Source: Pseudomonas sp. 7P_10.2_Bac1
GTDB lineage: Bacteria; Pseudomonadota; Gammaproteobacteria; Pseudomonadales; Pseudomonadaceae
Direction of reading: 5' to 3'
NCBI RefSeq assembly: GCF_025465935.1
Contig: NZ_JANLNV010000094.1
Location: forward strand, 62,001 to 126,000
Length of the DNA: 64,000 nt
Below are positions 63,835 to 64,000 of the stretch, one piece after another (the stretch's first letter is position 1; every line of letters begins with the position of its first letter). Position numbers and translations under genes: made by a program. A model generated the notes under the pieces. It did not search any database. It saw only the letters and a list, made by a program, of their open reading frames with translations, and had not been told where the DNA came from.

Positions 63835-64000
63835 AACTCGCCCTCGTCGGTGATATTGGTGGCACCAACGCCCGTTTTGCCCTCTGGGAAGACGAGCAGT
63901 TGCGTTCTGTCAGCGTGTTGGCCACTGCTGATTACGCGTGTCCGGAAGACGCAATCAGCGTTTATCTCAACAGTTTGAACCTGGCGCCAGGGGCGGTCGG
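63831..64000 (+). CDS. glk: Glucokinase, N-terminal part
   Basis: The first 56 residues are present before the window ends. KLALVGDIGGTNARFALWED has the phosphate-binding DIGGTNARFAL motif of Glk. The ATGA overlap with edd shows the edd-glk operon, whose downstream genes in pseudomonads are usually gltR/gltS. Confidence 0.93.
   Translation, partial: MKLALVGDIGGTNARFALWEDEQLRSVSVLATADYACPEDAISVYLNSLNLAPGAV

Overview
The window reads as chromosome of a fluorescent-type Pseudomonas (P. fluorescens lineage in the broad sense, not P. aeruginosa). The basis is gene content and order recognised from the protein sequences: algU-mucA-mucB-mucD without mucC, a GcsR-controlled glycine-cleavage cluster, arcDABC, phaG, tctCBA/tctDE, edd-glk divergent from gap, and many REP-type inverted repeats carrying the GCGAGGCAAGCTCGC core. 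Strain or species cannot be fixed from this sequence alone.

Layout. 1-4508: two enolase-superfamily enzymes (the first cut by the window edge) and a BCCT transporter in one operon, divergent from a LysR regulator. 4560-10243: metal-uptake region, with a TonB receptor plus DUF2946 protein facing a zinc-type ABC transporter; that operon seems to begin with an unannotated 46-residue membrane peptide behind a Zur-like palindrome. 10512-14599: polar amino-acid ABC transporter with a 2-oxoglutarate/Fe(II)-type oxygenase. 14695-17457: HPP membrane protein, NAD-formate dehydrogenase, LysR. 17783-21158: tRNA-Gly(CCC), phaG, rRNA pseudouridine synthase, CWC protein, Tyr-rich lipoprotein, ung. 21236-23674: a small P2-like prophage remnant (Ogr-type zinc finger, CI-type repressor, holin, altered GpL) with a lone LuxR-type DNA-binding domain. 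23988-29512: tricarboxylate transporter tctABC and its two-component system tctDE. 29626-33828: HDOD protein, ygfZ, sdhE-ygfX, nadB. 34348-38127: algU-mucA-mucB-mucD. 38250-39045: RDD protein and cold-shock protein. 39462-47220: gcvT, sdaA, gcvP, gcvH and the TyrR-type activator GcsR. 47381-54536: DUF5064-like protein, arcC, arcB, arcA, arcD and a divergent second ArcD. 54690-60126: DUF454 protein, haem oxygenase, haem receptor, FecR-type anti-sigma and ECF sigma factor. 60330-64000: mgsA, gap, edd and the start of glk.

How genes work together. Several regulatory circuits can be read in the DNA: a sigma-54 promoter and three 18-bp GcsR-like sites before gcvH; three CTTTCA repeats at 11-bp spacing between tctC and tctD; two HexR-type TTGT-N7-ACAA boxes between gap and edd; a Fur box before the haem sigma factor; a Zur-like box before the zinc operon; an Anr-like box before arcD; and AlgU-type promoters before algU. 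Most genes are ordinary Pseudomonas functions. The least explained parts are the 46-residue peptide of the zinc operon, the pared-down prophage cassette, and the enolase/BCCT cluster. Promoter and operator calls are by eye and untested.
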